Below are positions 49,430 to 57,798 of a stretch of DNA of 64,000 bases, in pieces. The position numbers and the translations under genes were made by a program. The stretch lies in assembly GCF_001522585.2 (NCBI RefSeq), contig NZ_CP013372.1, positions 1,860,001-1,924,000 on the forward strand, in the 5' to 3' direction. Source of the DNA: Burkholderia sp. NRF60-BP8 (GTDB taxonomy: Bacteria; Pseudomonadota; Gammaproteobacteria; Burkholderiales; Burkholderiaceae). Every line of letters starts with the position of its first letter. Position 1 is the stretch's first letter. Under the pieces are notes generated by a model, which was given only the letters and a program-made list of their open reading frames with translations, was not told where the DNA came from and did not search any database.

Positions 49430-50827
49430 TTATTTCGCCGGCGCGCCCGGCTTCACCGCCCCAGGCTTGTCGGCCAGCGGCTGCCACGCGGCGCCGAGCG
49501 AATACCAGTCGACGCGGCGCGTGAGCGTCATGATGCCGGCGAGAATCGCGAACAGCAGCAGCGAACCGAGTATCAGCGCATTGTCCTCCGACAGCAGCAG
49601 CCCGTAGAGCGCCGCGTACAACATCGCGAGCAGCGCGGCGAACGTCGCGCCGCGCCTCACGCTGTGCAGCACGAACGACAGGTAGAAGCCGAGCAGCCCG
49701 ATGCATGCGCCGCTCGCCGCGAGATACGCATAGCCGAACGCAATGTGCTCGGACAAGCTCAGCAGCAGCAGGAAGAACAGCGCGAGCGACAGGCCGACCA
49801 GCGTGTACTGGATCGGGTGAATGCGCAGCCGCTTCACGAGCTCGTACATGAAGAAGCTCGCGAACGTGAGCATCACGAACAGCGCGCCGTACTTCGTCGC
49901 GCGCTCGGCCTGCAGATAGACGTTCACGGGTTCGATCACCGATACCGACGCCATCTCGATCCCGCCGTCGCCGTTGCCGGACGCCACCTGCTCGCGCGCC
50001 TTCGTGTTGAACGACGTCACGTGCCAGTTACTGACGAAGCCGCGCGCATCGATCGTGCGCTCCGCCGGCAGGAATTCGCCGCCGAAGCTCGGATGCGGCC
50101 ACGTCGATTTCAGCGAAAAGTCGTTCTGGTCGCCCACCGGCGCGAACGCGACCGATTCGGCGCCCGCTAGCGGCAGGCCGATGCTGAACGGCACGACCGT
50201 CGCCCCGGCGTTTGCGTCCGCCAGCGCCGTGAGATCGACGTTCGCATGCACGCCCTGGCGCAGGCCGTCGAGCCGCGTGCCCTGCTCCACGTCGATCCGC
50301 TTGCCGCCGACGCGCAGATCGGGCTGCGCCTTCAGCCCGCGAAGGTCGCCAATGCCGAGCGCGACATAGGCGTCGTCGACCTTGAAGCTCACGTGGCCGT
50401 CGGTTTGCGGCAGCTTCTTCAGGTCCGGCAGCGGCAGCGTGCCCGTCATCCGGCTGTCGAGCCCGTACACGAGCGCCTTGTGAATGCCGCGATAGCGCAC
50501 GCTGACCGACAGCGTGCCGTCGACGTTCAGCGTCTTCGGGAACACGAGCAGCCGTTTCTCCTCGCTTTTCAGGGTGGTTTTCGCCTTACCGCCGGCGCGC
50601 ACGTCTTCGCTCACGCGCGTGACTTCCGTGTAATGGACGACGAGCACCGGCCCCGTCACCGTCTGCGGCCCCGCATAGCTCGCCCAGATACTCTGCAGCG
50701 CGCTTTGCCGATAGTCGGCGCGTTCCCGCACGATGCTCTGGACCATCTGCAGCGGGATCAGGATCGCCAGCGCGAGAAGCGCGGTAATCATGGACTTGAA
50801 CAACAGGACTCGATTCATTGCTGGCAT
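49430..50827 (-). CDS. creD: CreD inner membrane protein
   Basis: A 465-residue membrane protein, the output gene of the CreBC system, tied in other bacteria to cell-envelope stress and beta-lactam response. An N-terminal helix (LLFKSMITALLALAILIPLQMVQSIVRERADYRQ) leads to a large periplasmic domain (about 45-300), then a bundle of five or six helices including MLTFASFFMYELVKRLRIHPIQYTLVGLSLALFFLLLLSLSEHIAFGYAYL, which is highly characteristic of CreD. Start 50827 or 50818 is possible. The 96-bp spacer upstream contains a five-fold CreB-box-like array. Confidence 0.93.
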   Translation of the reverse strand: MPAMNRVLLFKSMITALLALAILIPLQMVQSIVRERADYRQSALQSIWASYAGPQTVTGPVLVVHYTEVTRVSEDVRAGGKAKTTLKSEEKRLLVFPKTLNVDGTLSVSVRYRGIHKALVYGLDSRMTGTLPLPDLKKLPQTDGHVSFKVDDAYVALGIGDLRGLKAQPDLRVGGKRIDVEQGTRLDGLRQGVHANVDLTALADANAGATVVPFSIGLPLAGAESVAFAPVGDQNDFSLKSTWPHPSFGGEFLPAERTIDARGFVSNWHVTSFNTKAREQVASGNGDGGIEMASVSVIEPVNVYLQAERATKYGALFVMLTFASFFMYELVKRLRIHPIQYTLVGLSLALFFLLLLSLSEHIAFGYAYLAASGACIGLLGFYLSFVLHSVRRGATFAALLAMLYAALYGLLLSEDNALILGSLLLFAILAGIMTLTRRVDWYSLGAAWQPLADKPGAVKPGAPAK

Positions 50828-50866
50828 GTACCGGAGTGGAAGGTACGGCCAGCATGAGCGGCCCCG

Positions 50867-50915
50867 GTGAAGCGCGATTGAAGCCGGCGTGAAGCGAATG
50901 TGTGGCGGGTGTGAA
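50867..50915 (-). promoter_or_regulatory. Five tandem CreB-box-like repeats, 11-bp period
   Basis: On the plus strand GTGAA (50867), TTGAA (50878), GTGAA (50889), GTGTG (50900) and GTGAA (50911) start exactly 11 bp apart, each separated by six variable bases. On the strand coding creD these read TTCAC, matching the known cre/blr-tag TTCAC-N6-TTCAC bound by CreB/BlrA. The array lies 40-88 bp before the creD start and just after the creC stop, so it should drive creD. Confidence 0.75.
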
Positions 50916-50923
50916 GCGCGCGG

Positions 50924-52384
50924 TCAGCCCGCCGACGGCAACGTGAGCGTCGCGCACGCGCCGCCTTCCGCGCGGTTCGCGAGCGCGACCTGGCCACGGT
51001 GAAGCATCGCGACTTCGCGGACGAAGCACAGCCCCAGGCCCGTGCTGCGATCCTGCCCGTCCGGGCGCGGCAGCGAATAGAAACGTTCGAACACGCGCGA
51101 CAGCGCATAGTCGGGCACGCCCGGACCGTCGTCCGCGACGCGCACGACCGCGACGTGCGCTCGGCCCGCCGGCTGCCGCTCGAGCGCGATCCGGATCGTG
51201 CTGCCTTGCGGCGCGAAATCCAGCGCGTTGTCGAGCAGGTTGCCGAGCGCCTGCCGCAGCAGGAACGGATCGCCGTCGACGACCGCCGCACCGCCCCCGT
51301 CGGCCGTATCGTTCGCATCGATGCGCAGGCTCACGCCGCGCTGCCGCGCGCGCGGCTCGATATCGTCGACGAGCTGCTCGAGCACCGGTTGCAGCGCGAC
51401 CGGCTCGTGCACCGACAGGCGCTGCTTCTGCTCGACCTCGGCCAGCGCGAGCAGCTTGCGGATCATCTGTTCGAGGCGGCCGGCCTGACGGCGGATGTTC
51501 TCGGTGAAACGCCTGCGGTTCGCGACCGGCATGTCCTCCTGCAACAGCTCGGCCGCGCCGCTGATCGCGGCCAGCGGGCTTTTCATCTCGTGCGTGAGCG
51601 TGTGGATGTAGGTTTCGACGTACTGCCGGTCTTCCAGCCGCTGATGCATGCTTTCCACCGCGCGTCCGAGCTCGGCCAGCTCGTTCGCGCCCTGCAGCGG
51701 CATCGACGCGCGCTCGCCGGCCGCGATCGCCCGCGCATAGCGCTGCAGGCGCCGCAACCCGAGCACCAGCCACCACGTGCACGCGGCGCCGATCAGGATC
51801 GCGCCGCCCATCAGCAACGCGCCGTACAGCATGATCTTGCGCTGGCTGCGCGCGATGAACGGCGCGACCGTCTGGTTCGGCTTCGCGATCGTCAGCACGC
51901 CGATGATCTCGTTGCCGCGCCGGATCGGCGCCGCCACGTGCATCACGGTGCTGCTGTCGTCGTTCGGATCGCTGCGCGTGCTGCGCGCGCCGTATTCGCC
52001 GCGCAGCGTCCGGTACACGTCGTTCCAGCGCGAATAGTCCTGCCCGACCGCGCGGCCGGCCGAGTCGTAGCGCACGATGCCGTGTGCGTCGGTAATGTAG
52101 AGACGGTAGCCGATCGCGTTCTTCTGGATGCCCCACACGTTCGCGCTGACCGGGCGCTCGTGCAGTTTCCCGAGCTGCCGTGCGAACGCACCGTCGGCGA
52201 TATGGCCGTTCGCCATGTCGTCGGCGGCCAGTGTCGCCAGCACCTGCGCGGTATCGACGAGCGTGTCCTCCATCGCTTCGCGCACGCCGGGCTTCACCTC
52301 CTGCACGAACACGCGCAGCGTGATCAGCGCGGCCAGGCCGACGATCAGGAAAAAGCCGAAGAAGATGCGCAGGCCGATATGCAT
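50924..52384 (-). CDS. creC: CreC sensor histidine kinase
   Basis: A 486-residue inner-membrane kinase. It has an N-terminal helix (MHIGLRIFFGFFLIVGLAALITLRVFV), a periplasmic sensory region of about 155 residues, a second helix (MLYGALLMGGAILIGAACTWWLVL), a HAMP segment, and the dimerisation/phosphoacceptor helix with HTLTHEMKSPLAAISGAAELL (His near 265). ATP-binding boxes are DNALDFAPQGSTIRIAL, VADDGPGVPD and TGLGLCFVREVAML. It lies 15 bp after creB and is co-transcribed with it. Confidence 0.92.
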   Translation of the reverse strand: MHIGLRIFFGFFLIVGLAALITLRVFVQEVKPGVREAMEDTLVDTAQVLATLAADDMANGHIADGAFARQLGKLHERPVSANVWGIQKNAIGYRLYITDAHGIVRYDSAGRAVGQDYSRWNDVYRTLRGEYGARSTRSDPNDDSSTVMHVAAPIRRGNEIIGVLTIAKPNQTVAPFIARSQRKIMLYGALLMGGAILIGAACTWWLVLGLRRLQRYARAIAAGERASMPLQGANELAELGRAVESMHQRLEDRQYVETYIHTLTHEMKSPLAAISGAAELLQEDMPVANRRRFTENIRRQAGRLEQMIRKLLALAEVEQKQRLSVHEPVALQPVLEQLVDDIEPRARQRGVSLRIDANDTADGGGAAVVDGDPFLLRQALGNLLDNALDFAPQGSTIRIALERQPAGRAHVAVVRVADDGPGVPDYALSRVFERFYSLPRPDGQDRSTGLGLCFVREVAMLHRGQVALANRAEGGACATLTLPSAG

Positions 52385-52399
52385 GGGCGGTGCCGGTCG

Positions 52400-53125
52400 T
52401 TACGGTTGCAGCGAATAACCCATCCCGCGATGCGTGCGGATCGGGTCGCGCTCGGGATCGATCGCACGCAGCTTCGCGCGCAGCGTCTTGACGTGCGTGT
52501 CGACCGTGCGGTCGGTCGAATCGAGCGCCTCGTGCCACACGAGATCCATCAATTGTTCGCGCGAATAGATGCGCCCCGGATGCCGGACCAGCAGCGCCAG
52601 CAGCCCGAATTCGTAGCGCGTGAGGTCCAGCGCGTGGCCAAGCCACGACACGCGCGCACCGTCGGCGTCGAGCGCGAAGCCGGTGGCGACCGGTGCAGAC
52701 ACATGCGCCGATGCGGATACGGATGCAGATGCGGGCGCCGGTTCCGGCGTGGCCGCCCGGTGGAAGCGGCGCAGGATCACGCGCACCCGCGCGGCCAGCT
52801 CGCGCGGCGAAAACGGCTTGACGACGTAATCGTCGGCACCGATCTCGAGCCCGACGATCCGGTCGATCTCGTCGTGCCGCGCGGTCAGGAAAATCACCGG
52901 AATATCGGTGAACGTGCGCAGCCGCCGGCATACCTCGAAGCCGCTGAGGTCCGGCAGACCGACGTCGAGCACCACGAGATCGACACGCGTGTCGCGCAGG
53001 CGGTCGAGCGCCGCCTGCCCGAGCGTGCAGTGAACGGTCTGCATGCCGTCGGTGCCGAGGGCGTAGACGATCGTGTCCGCGATCGCCTGTTCGTCTTCGA
53101 CGATCAGAATGGTGGGCTGAGTCAT
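52400..53125 (-). CDS. creB: CreB response regulator
   Basis: A 241-residue OmpR-type regulator. The receiver (about 1-120) has acidic E10/D11, phosphoacceptor Asp54 in VVLDVGLPDLSG, FLTARH and the lysine in YVVKPFSP. The C-terminal winged helix contains LTRYEFGLLALLVRHPGRIYSREQLMDLVWHEALDSTDRTVDTHVKTLRAKL. Between them lies an unusually long Ala/Ser/Val/Pro linker (about 130-150) encoded in part by hexanucleotide repeats. It should bind TTCAC repeats such as those before creD. Confidence 0.93.
   Translation of the reverse strand: MTQPTILIVEDEQAIADTIVYALGTDGMQTVHCTLGQAALDRLRDTRVDLVVLDVGLPDLSGFEVCRRLRTFTDIPVIFLTARHDEIDRIVGLEIGADDYVVKPFSPRELAARVRVILRRFHRAATPEPAPASASVSASAHVSAPVATGFALDADGARVSWLGHALDLTRYEFGLLALLVRHPGRIYSREQLMDLVWHEALDSTDRTVDTHVKTLRAKLRAIDPERDPIRTHRGMGYSLQP
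52710..52733. repeat. Hexanucleotide repeats in the CreB linker
   Basis: Four consecutive 6-bp units, GATGCG, GATACG, GATGCA and GATGCG, lie inside creB and encode alternating Ser/Ala/Val residues of the interdomain linker. Units are in frame (two codons each), so gain or loss would change linker length without shifting the frame. Confidence 0.6.
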
Positions 53126-53202
53126 GGTCTCGGGGTCGGGTCGCGCAATCCGGTGCGACATTGTACGCACGGCCGGCGTTGGCGAGCCCCCTCCCCCGCG
53201 CG

Positions 53203-53916
53203 CTACGCGACGCGCCCGCTCACCGGAATCGACGCACCGGTGATCGCCTGCGCATCGTCCGACAGCAGGAATCCGATCGTCGCCGCGAGCTGTTCGGGTC
53301 GCACCCAGCGCGAGAAGTCGGCGTCGGGCATGTCCTTGCGGTTCGGCGGCGTGTCGATGATGCTCGGCAGCAGCGCGTTCACGGTCACGCCGCGATCGAG
53401 CAGTTCCGCCGCCAGCGCCTCGGTGAGCCGCGCGACACCCGCCTTCGCGGCCGCATACGCGCCCATCCCCACGCCGGCCTTGAATGCCGCGCCCGCGCCG
53501 ATGTTGACGATGCGGCCGGCCCGGCTCGCCGCCAGGTACGGCAGCGCGGCCTTCGACGCGTTCAGCGCCGTCTTCACGTTCAGTTCGTACATGCGGTCCC
53601 ACGTGGCGGCGTCGCCGTCGGCGATCGTCTGCCACGTGAATGCACCGGCGATGTTCAGCAGCGCGTCGACGCGGCCGAATTCGCGGTTGACCGTTTCGAG
53701 CGCCTGCACGGCGGCCTGCGGATCGACGAGATCGATGCCGCCGATGCGCAGCGCATCGGCCGGCACGCCGGGCAGCGCCTGCGCCGCCGGGGCCGCGCCG
53801 CGGCCGATCAGCGCGACGCGTGCGCCGCGCTCGCCGAGCCACGCGGCCGTCGCGATGCCCAGATGACCGAAGCCGCCGGTGATCGCGACTGCCTTGCCTT
53901 TCAGGTCGTGTTCCAT
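53203..53916 (-). CDS. Short-chain dehydrogenase/reductase (SDR)
   Basis: A 237-residue classical SDR. The cofactor loop is TGGFGHLGIATAAWLG, a variant of the usual TGxxxGxG; LLNIAGAF replaces NAG; the catalytic Ser position is Gly/Ala in NIGAGAAFKAG and the Tyr/Lys pair is YAAAKAGV. The serine of the catalytic tetrad is therefore not evident in its usual place, and activity may be altered. It ends 77 bp from creB but is not part of that system by function. Confidence 0.87.
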   Translation of the reverse strand: MEHDLKGKAVAITGGFGHLGIATAAWLGERGARVALIGRGAAPAAQALPGVPADALRIGGIDLVDPQAAVQALETVNREFGRVDALLNIAGAFTWQTIADGDAATWDRMYELNVKTALNASKAALPYLAASRAGRIVNIGAGAAFKAGVGMGAYAAAKAGVARLTEALAAELLDRGVTVNALLPSIIDTPPNRKDMPDADFSRWVRPEQLAATIGFLLSDDAQAITGASIPVSGRVA

Positions 53917-54244
53917 CGATGTGTTCTCCCGGATCGAGGGTGATTGGATCAAATGCCGACAGCGTAGCGCCGTTCACGCGTTCGTGCGCCCGGCGACGAG
54001 GGTGCAGCGATACGGTTGGGCCGTCGTTTCGCCGTGATTATCGGGCACCGGCCGGCTGCGGCATCGCGAGACGGATCGCAAGCCCGTGCATCGCCGGCGA
54101 AACCCGACAAGCGCGCAGTCGGACGGCCGGGCATAATGCGCGATGCCCGCCACGCGCGGCGCGCGGCACGACAGCCGGGCCGGCCTGCCCGACGGCCCGT
54201 GTCGCCGCCGGCTCTCGCATCCCGAACCTCAACCCGTCAATCCC
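53917..54244. other. Non-coding divergent spacer, no feature identified
   Basis: A 328-bp stretch between the SDR (minus) and the DapB-like gene (plus). I see no supported small gene, repeat or hairpin with a T-run. Promoters for both genes must lie here but no clear box pair stands out. Confidence 0.35.
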
Positions 54245-54922
54245 ATGCAAGTACTCGTCATCGGAACCGGCAAGCTCGCCCACGAGCTGCTCGGCTCGCA
54301 CCAGCTCGACCCGGCCACCTGTCGCGTGATGCCGTGGTCGGACAGCACGCGGACCGACGCCCGGTCGATCGTCGTCCATGCCGGCTCCGGCCGCGAACTC
54401 GCCGTGGCGATCGCGTTCTGCCAGGCCACGGCGTCGCCGCTCGTCGAGTTGTCGACCGGCTCCGACCTCGAAACCGGGACGTACGGCTTTCCGGTCGTGC
54501 TGTGTCCGAACACGAACATCCTGATGCTCAAGTTCATGAGCATGCTGGAAACCAGCGGCCACCTGTTTCGCGACTGCGCAATCAGCGTGACCGAGTCGCA
54601 TCAGGCCGGCAAGACGTCCGTCCCCGGCACGGCCGTCGGCATCGCCCAGGCACTTGGCGTGCAGCCGGCCGCCATCCGCTCCGTGCGCGACCCGGCCGTG
54701 CAGCGCAGCGAATTCGGCATCCCCGACGATCAGCTCGGCCGCCATGCGGTTCACCGGATACGCATCGACGACGGCACATGCAGCCTGCAGTTCGAATCGC
54801 GCGTATCCGGTGCGACGCCCTATGCGGACGGCGTATCGCGCATCGTCGAGGCCGTCCGGCAGCACGAGCTCGAGCAACGTCGCTATTCGATCGTCGAATT
54901 CATCCGCAACGGCTGGCTGTAG
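54245..54922 (+). CDS. Short dihydrodipicolinate reductase (DapB)-like protein
   Basis: A 225-residue protein. It begins MQVLVIGTGKLAHELLG, a Rossmann loop, and its central region SVTESHQAGKTSVPGTAVGIAQALG resembles the DapB C-terminal motif in which His, Lys and the SGTA-type loop bind the substrate. It is about 40 residues shorter than canonical DapB and several catalytic-loop residues differ, so it may reduce another cyclic imine or be a non-lysine paralogue. It is single, with divergent and convergent SDRs as neighbours. Confidence 0.7.
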   Translation: MQVLVIGTGKLAHELLGSHQLDPATCRVMPWSDSTRTDARSIVVHAGSGRELAVAIAFCQATASPLVELSTGSDLETGTYGFPVVLCPNTNILMLKFMSMLETSGHLFRDCAISVTESHQAGKTSVPGTAVGIAQALGVQPAAIRSVRDPAVQRSEFGIPDDQLGRHAVHRIRIDDGTCSLQFESRVSGATPYADGVSRIVEAVRQHELEQRRYSIVEFIRNGWL

Positions 54923-55020
54923 TCGCGGCGGAGGCAGCGGCAGGCACGGCCCCGCATCGCGCGGGCCGCACGCCGACGCCGGCGCGGCCTCGCCGCAACC
55001 GCCGCCTCGCCGGCCCACCG

Positions 55021-55830
55021 CTACCCGTCCCCCAGCACCGCCCCGCTCTCCGGCAAGGTCGCCCCGCCGTCGACGACGATCGTTTGCCCGGTGATGTACG
55101 AAGCGTCGGCCGATGCGAGAAACAGCATCGCATTCGCGATGTCCTCGGGCTCGCCCATCCGTGCCAGCGGAATGTCGCGCGCGATTTGCGCCGCGACCGA
55201 CGCGTCGCCGAGATTGCCGGCCGCCGGCGTGCGGATCATTCCCGGTTCGACGCCGTTGACCGTCACGTTGCGGCGCGCCAGCTCCAGCGCCGCCGCCCGA
55301 ATGAAGCCGTTCACGCCGGCCTTCGACGCCGCGTAATGCGCAAGCCCCGGATAGGCGACGCGCGGCCCCGTCACCGACGACGTGACGAGCAGCCGCCCGG
55401 CCCCTGCGCGCTCGAACGCCGGCAACGCGGCCTGCGCGAGCCAGAACAGCGCCGACAGGTTGACCGACAGCGTGCGCTCGAGCGTCGGTTCGTCGATCCG
55501 TGCGAACGGCGTCAACGGAAAATACGCGGCATTGTGGACGACGACATCGAGCCGGCCGCCATCGCGCTCGACCGCCGCCACGAGCGCAGCCAGTTCATCC
55601 CGGCGCGCGGCATCGACCCGATACGCGCGTGCCGTGCCGCCCGTACCGGCCAGCGCGTCGGCCTGCGCGGCTGCCGCGTCGCCGTTCAGGTCGGCGAGCG
55701 CGACGAACGCGTCGGATTCCGCGAAGCGGCGGGCGATCGCCGCGCCGATCCCTTGTGCGGCGCCCGTGACGAGCACGACACGCCCGCTGAAATCTGCACG
55801 CACGCGGCCGCTGCCCGGCACGGCAGTCAT
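55021..55830 (-). CDS. Short-chain dehydrogenase/reductase, MoaE-like
   Basis: A 269-residue classical SDR with cofactor loop TGAAQGIGAAIARRFA, VVHNAAYF, catalytic Ser in LVTSSVTGPRVAYPG, Tyr/Lys in YAASKAGVNGFI and EPGMIRTPAAG. The start codon overlaps the stop of the MoaF-type gene by 4 bp (ATGA). In enterobacterial monoamine-regulated moa operons an SDR (MoaE) and MoaF are likewise paired. Those names come from family resemblance, not from a verified substrate. Confidence 0.88.
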   Translation of the reverse strand: MTAVPGSGRVRADFSGRVVLVTGAAQGIGAAIARRFAESDAFVALADLNGDAAAAQADALAGTGGTARAYRVDAARRDELAALVAAVERDGGRLDVVVHNAAYFPLTPFARIDEPTLERTLSVNLSALFWLAQAALPAFERAGAGRLLVTSSVTGPRVAYPGLAHYAASKAGVNGFIRAAALELARRNVTVNGVEPGMIRTPAAGNLGDASVAAQIARDIPLARMGEPEDIANAMLFLASADASYITGQTIVVDGGATLPESGAVLGDG

Positions 55831-56711
55831 CGCTGCCCCTCGCCGCCGAGCGGGTGCACGGTTTCGTTCAGCACCTGCGCGTAAGCGCCGATCGGGAAAT
55901 TCGACAGCGTGCCGAAATCGCCGCCCTGATAGCCGAAGATCTTGCCGTCGGTCTTGCGCTGCGCGAGATCGATCAGCACGACGCCGAGCGTCGGCACCAC
56001 CTTTTCGCGCCACACGAACAGATACAGCTCGTCCGCGATCCTGAAGTAATGACAGCGGTCGACGTCGGCCAGCCCGCGTTCGACGCCCTGCAGGCACTGC
56101 CACGCGTAGAAATTCTCGTTCAGATAGATGTGCTCGTAGCATTCGGTCGGGCTGTAGCGGTACATCGTCCGCTTGCCGATCAGCTCGCGCGTGGGCGCAT
56201 GCAGCGGCCCCGGCCGAGCGTGGCCGCCGAGCGTGCCGTGCCGGAATTGCGCATCGACGGCCGTCAACGGCAGCCCGCGCGCGACGCGCGTGAACGCATC
56301 GATGCGCGTGTCGGCTTCCGTCGGCAGGGTCCCGACGACCGCCGTCCACACGCCGGTGTCGAGATCGATCACGAGACTCACCGATGTCGCGCGAGCGGTG
56401 GCATCGATGTAGTCGACGAAGTACAGGCCGTCGCGCAGCCGCGTCACGCGGCACGGCGCGCGGCCGCCCGTATCGGTCGCCGGATCGCGCCACTGCAGCG
56501 CGCCCGGCTCGAACGTATGGACGCGCCACACGCCCGCTGCGTCGCCGAGCGCCAGCGTCCGCCCGACGAGCGCGTCGACGGGTGCGAGGACGTTCGCTTC
56601 CGGCGCGAAGCCGTCCGCCAGTGCGCCCACCTGAATGAATACCGGATCCTGTCGTTCCACCTGCCGTCTCCCGCGCAGCTTCAGGCCCGGCGGGCCGTGT
56701 ACGCTGCTCAT
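55827..56711 (-). CDS. moaF: MoaF-like protein
   Basis: A 294-residue protein with two lipocalin-like halves. Signature segments are LVGRTLALGDAAGVWRVHTFEPGALQW, RVTRLRDGLYFVDYIDATARATSVSLVIDLDTGVWTAVVG, and in the second half ELIGKRTMYRYSPTECYEHIYLNENFYAWQCLQG, as in MoaF. No catalytic residues are assigned; binding of a small ligand is plausible. The start at 56711 (MSSVHG) lacks a strong ribosome-binding site; GTG 56717 is an alternative. It is translationally coupled to the SDR. Confidence 0.75.
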   Translation of the reverse strand: MSSVHGPPGLKLRGRRQVERQDPVFIQVGALADGFAPEANVLAPVDALVGRTLALGDAAGVWRVHTFEPGALQWRDPATDTGGRAPCRVTRLRDGLYFVDYIDATARATSVSLVIDLDTGVWTAVVGTLPTEADTRIDAFTRVARGLPLTAVDAQFRHGTLGGHARPGPLHAPTRELIGKRTMYRYSPTECYEHIYLNENFYAWQCLQGVERGLADVDRCHYFRIADELYLFVWREKVVPTLGVVLIDLAQRKTDGKIFGYQGGDFGTLSNFPIGAYAQVLNETVHPLGGEGQR

Positions 56712-56830
56712 GCGCACATGGTGCGGGCGGCGTGCGCCGCGCGGTATCCGCCAAAAGGATGAAGGGCGCGCGGCGCCGGAACGCGCTAGAGTGCACGTGA
56801 TCCGCGCCGCGACCGGCGCGAGGAGCGCAC

Positions 56831-57625
56831 ATGCACCGTGTCATCCATTACCGACGCAGCGATGAAGGCATCGAGGCAATCAGCCTCGAATCCGATCGCG
56901 CGTTTCCGCGCCACGCGCACGACGAATTCGGGGTCGGCGTGATCGTCAGCGGTGCGCACCGGTCGTGGAGCAGCCGCGGGCAAGTCGACGCGCTGGCCGG
57001 CGACGCGATCATGGTCAACCCCGGCGAGATGCACGACGGCTCGCCGCTCGAGGCCGGCGCCGGCCGGCGCTGGCGGATGCTGTACCTCGCCCCCGCGCTG
57101 GTCGAGGGCGTCGCGGCGGAAGAAGGCCTCGGCGGCGTCGAGCTTGCGCACCCGGCCGTGCGCGACGCGCGGCTCGCCGCCGCGGTCGGCCGGCTGCATG
57201 CGCGCATCGTCGCAGGCGAAACCCAGCCGCTGGCCCGCGACGAAGCGCTCGTGATGCTCGTCGCCGGTTTGCTCGCCCGGCATGCCAACCGCACGCTGCC
57301 GGCGGCGGGCGTCGCGCCGGCGGTCCGCGTCGCCCGCGAGCGGCTCGACGCAGCGCCGGGCGCGCCCGTGTCGCTCGCCGAGCTGGCCGACCTGAGCGGC
57401 GTCAGCCGCTTCCAGTTGCTGCGCGGCTTCGCGCGCGAGCTCGGCATCACGCCGCATGCCTATCTGGTTCAGCAGCGCACGCGGCTCGCACGTGCGCTGC
57501 TGGCCGGCGGCCTGCCGATCGCCGATGCCGCGGCCGAGGCCGGCTTTGCGGATCAGAGCCACCTGACGCGCGCGTTCGCGCGCCAGTTCGGGATCACGCC
57601 GGGGCGGTTCACACAGGCGGGCTGA
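56831..57625 (+). CDS. AraC family transcriptional regulator
   Basis: A 264-residue regulator with an N-terminal cupin-type sensing domain (AFPRHAHDEFGVGVIVSGAHRSWSSRGQ) and a C-terminal AraC HTH (VSLAELADLSGVSRFQLLRGFARELGITPHAYLVQQRTRLARALLAGGLPIADAAAEAGFADQSHLTRAFARQFGITPG). This layout is common in regulators divergent or adjacent to EamA/LysE exporters. The EamA gene 173 bp downstream on the same strand is its likely target, with the exported compound as ligand. Confidence 0.9.
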   Translation: MHRVIHYRRSDEGIEAISLESDRAFPRHAHDEFGVGVIVSGAHRSWSSRGQVDALAGDAIMVNPGEMHDGSPLEAGAGRRWRMLYLAPALVEGVAAEEGLGGVELAHPAVRDARLAAAVGRLHARIVAGETQPLARDEALVMLVAGLLARHANRTLPAAGVAPAVRVARERLDAAPGAPVSLAELADLSGVSRFQLLRGFARELGITPHAYLVQQRTRLARALLAGGLPIADAAAEAGFADQSHLTRAFARQFGITPGRFTQAG

Positions 57626-57798
57626 GTCGCGCTGTCGTCCGCGCAGTTCGAGGCCGTCGAGCGCCCTGCATTCGCAGGCGATTGCCGCCTCGACGGCGGC
57701 CGCGACCGATTGCGTCCGTCCATGTCGACGGCGCACCGCATTCGACGCCTCCCCTTGCTGCAATTTCGTTCAAGACGCGCGCTAGCCGGTGCGCGACG

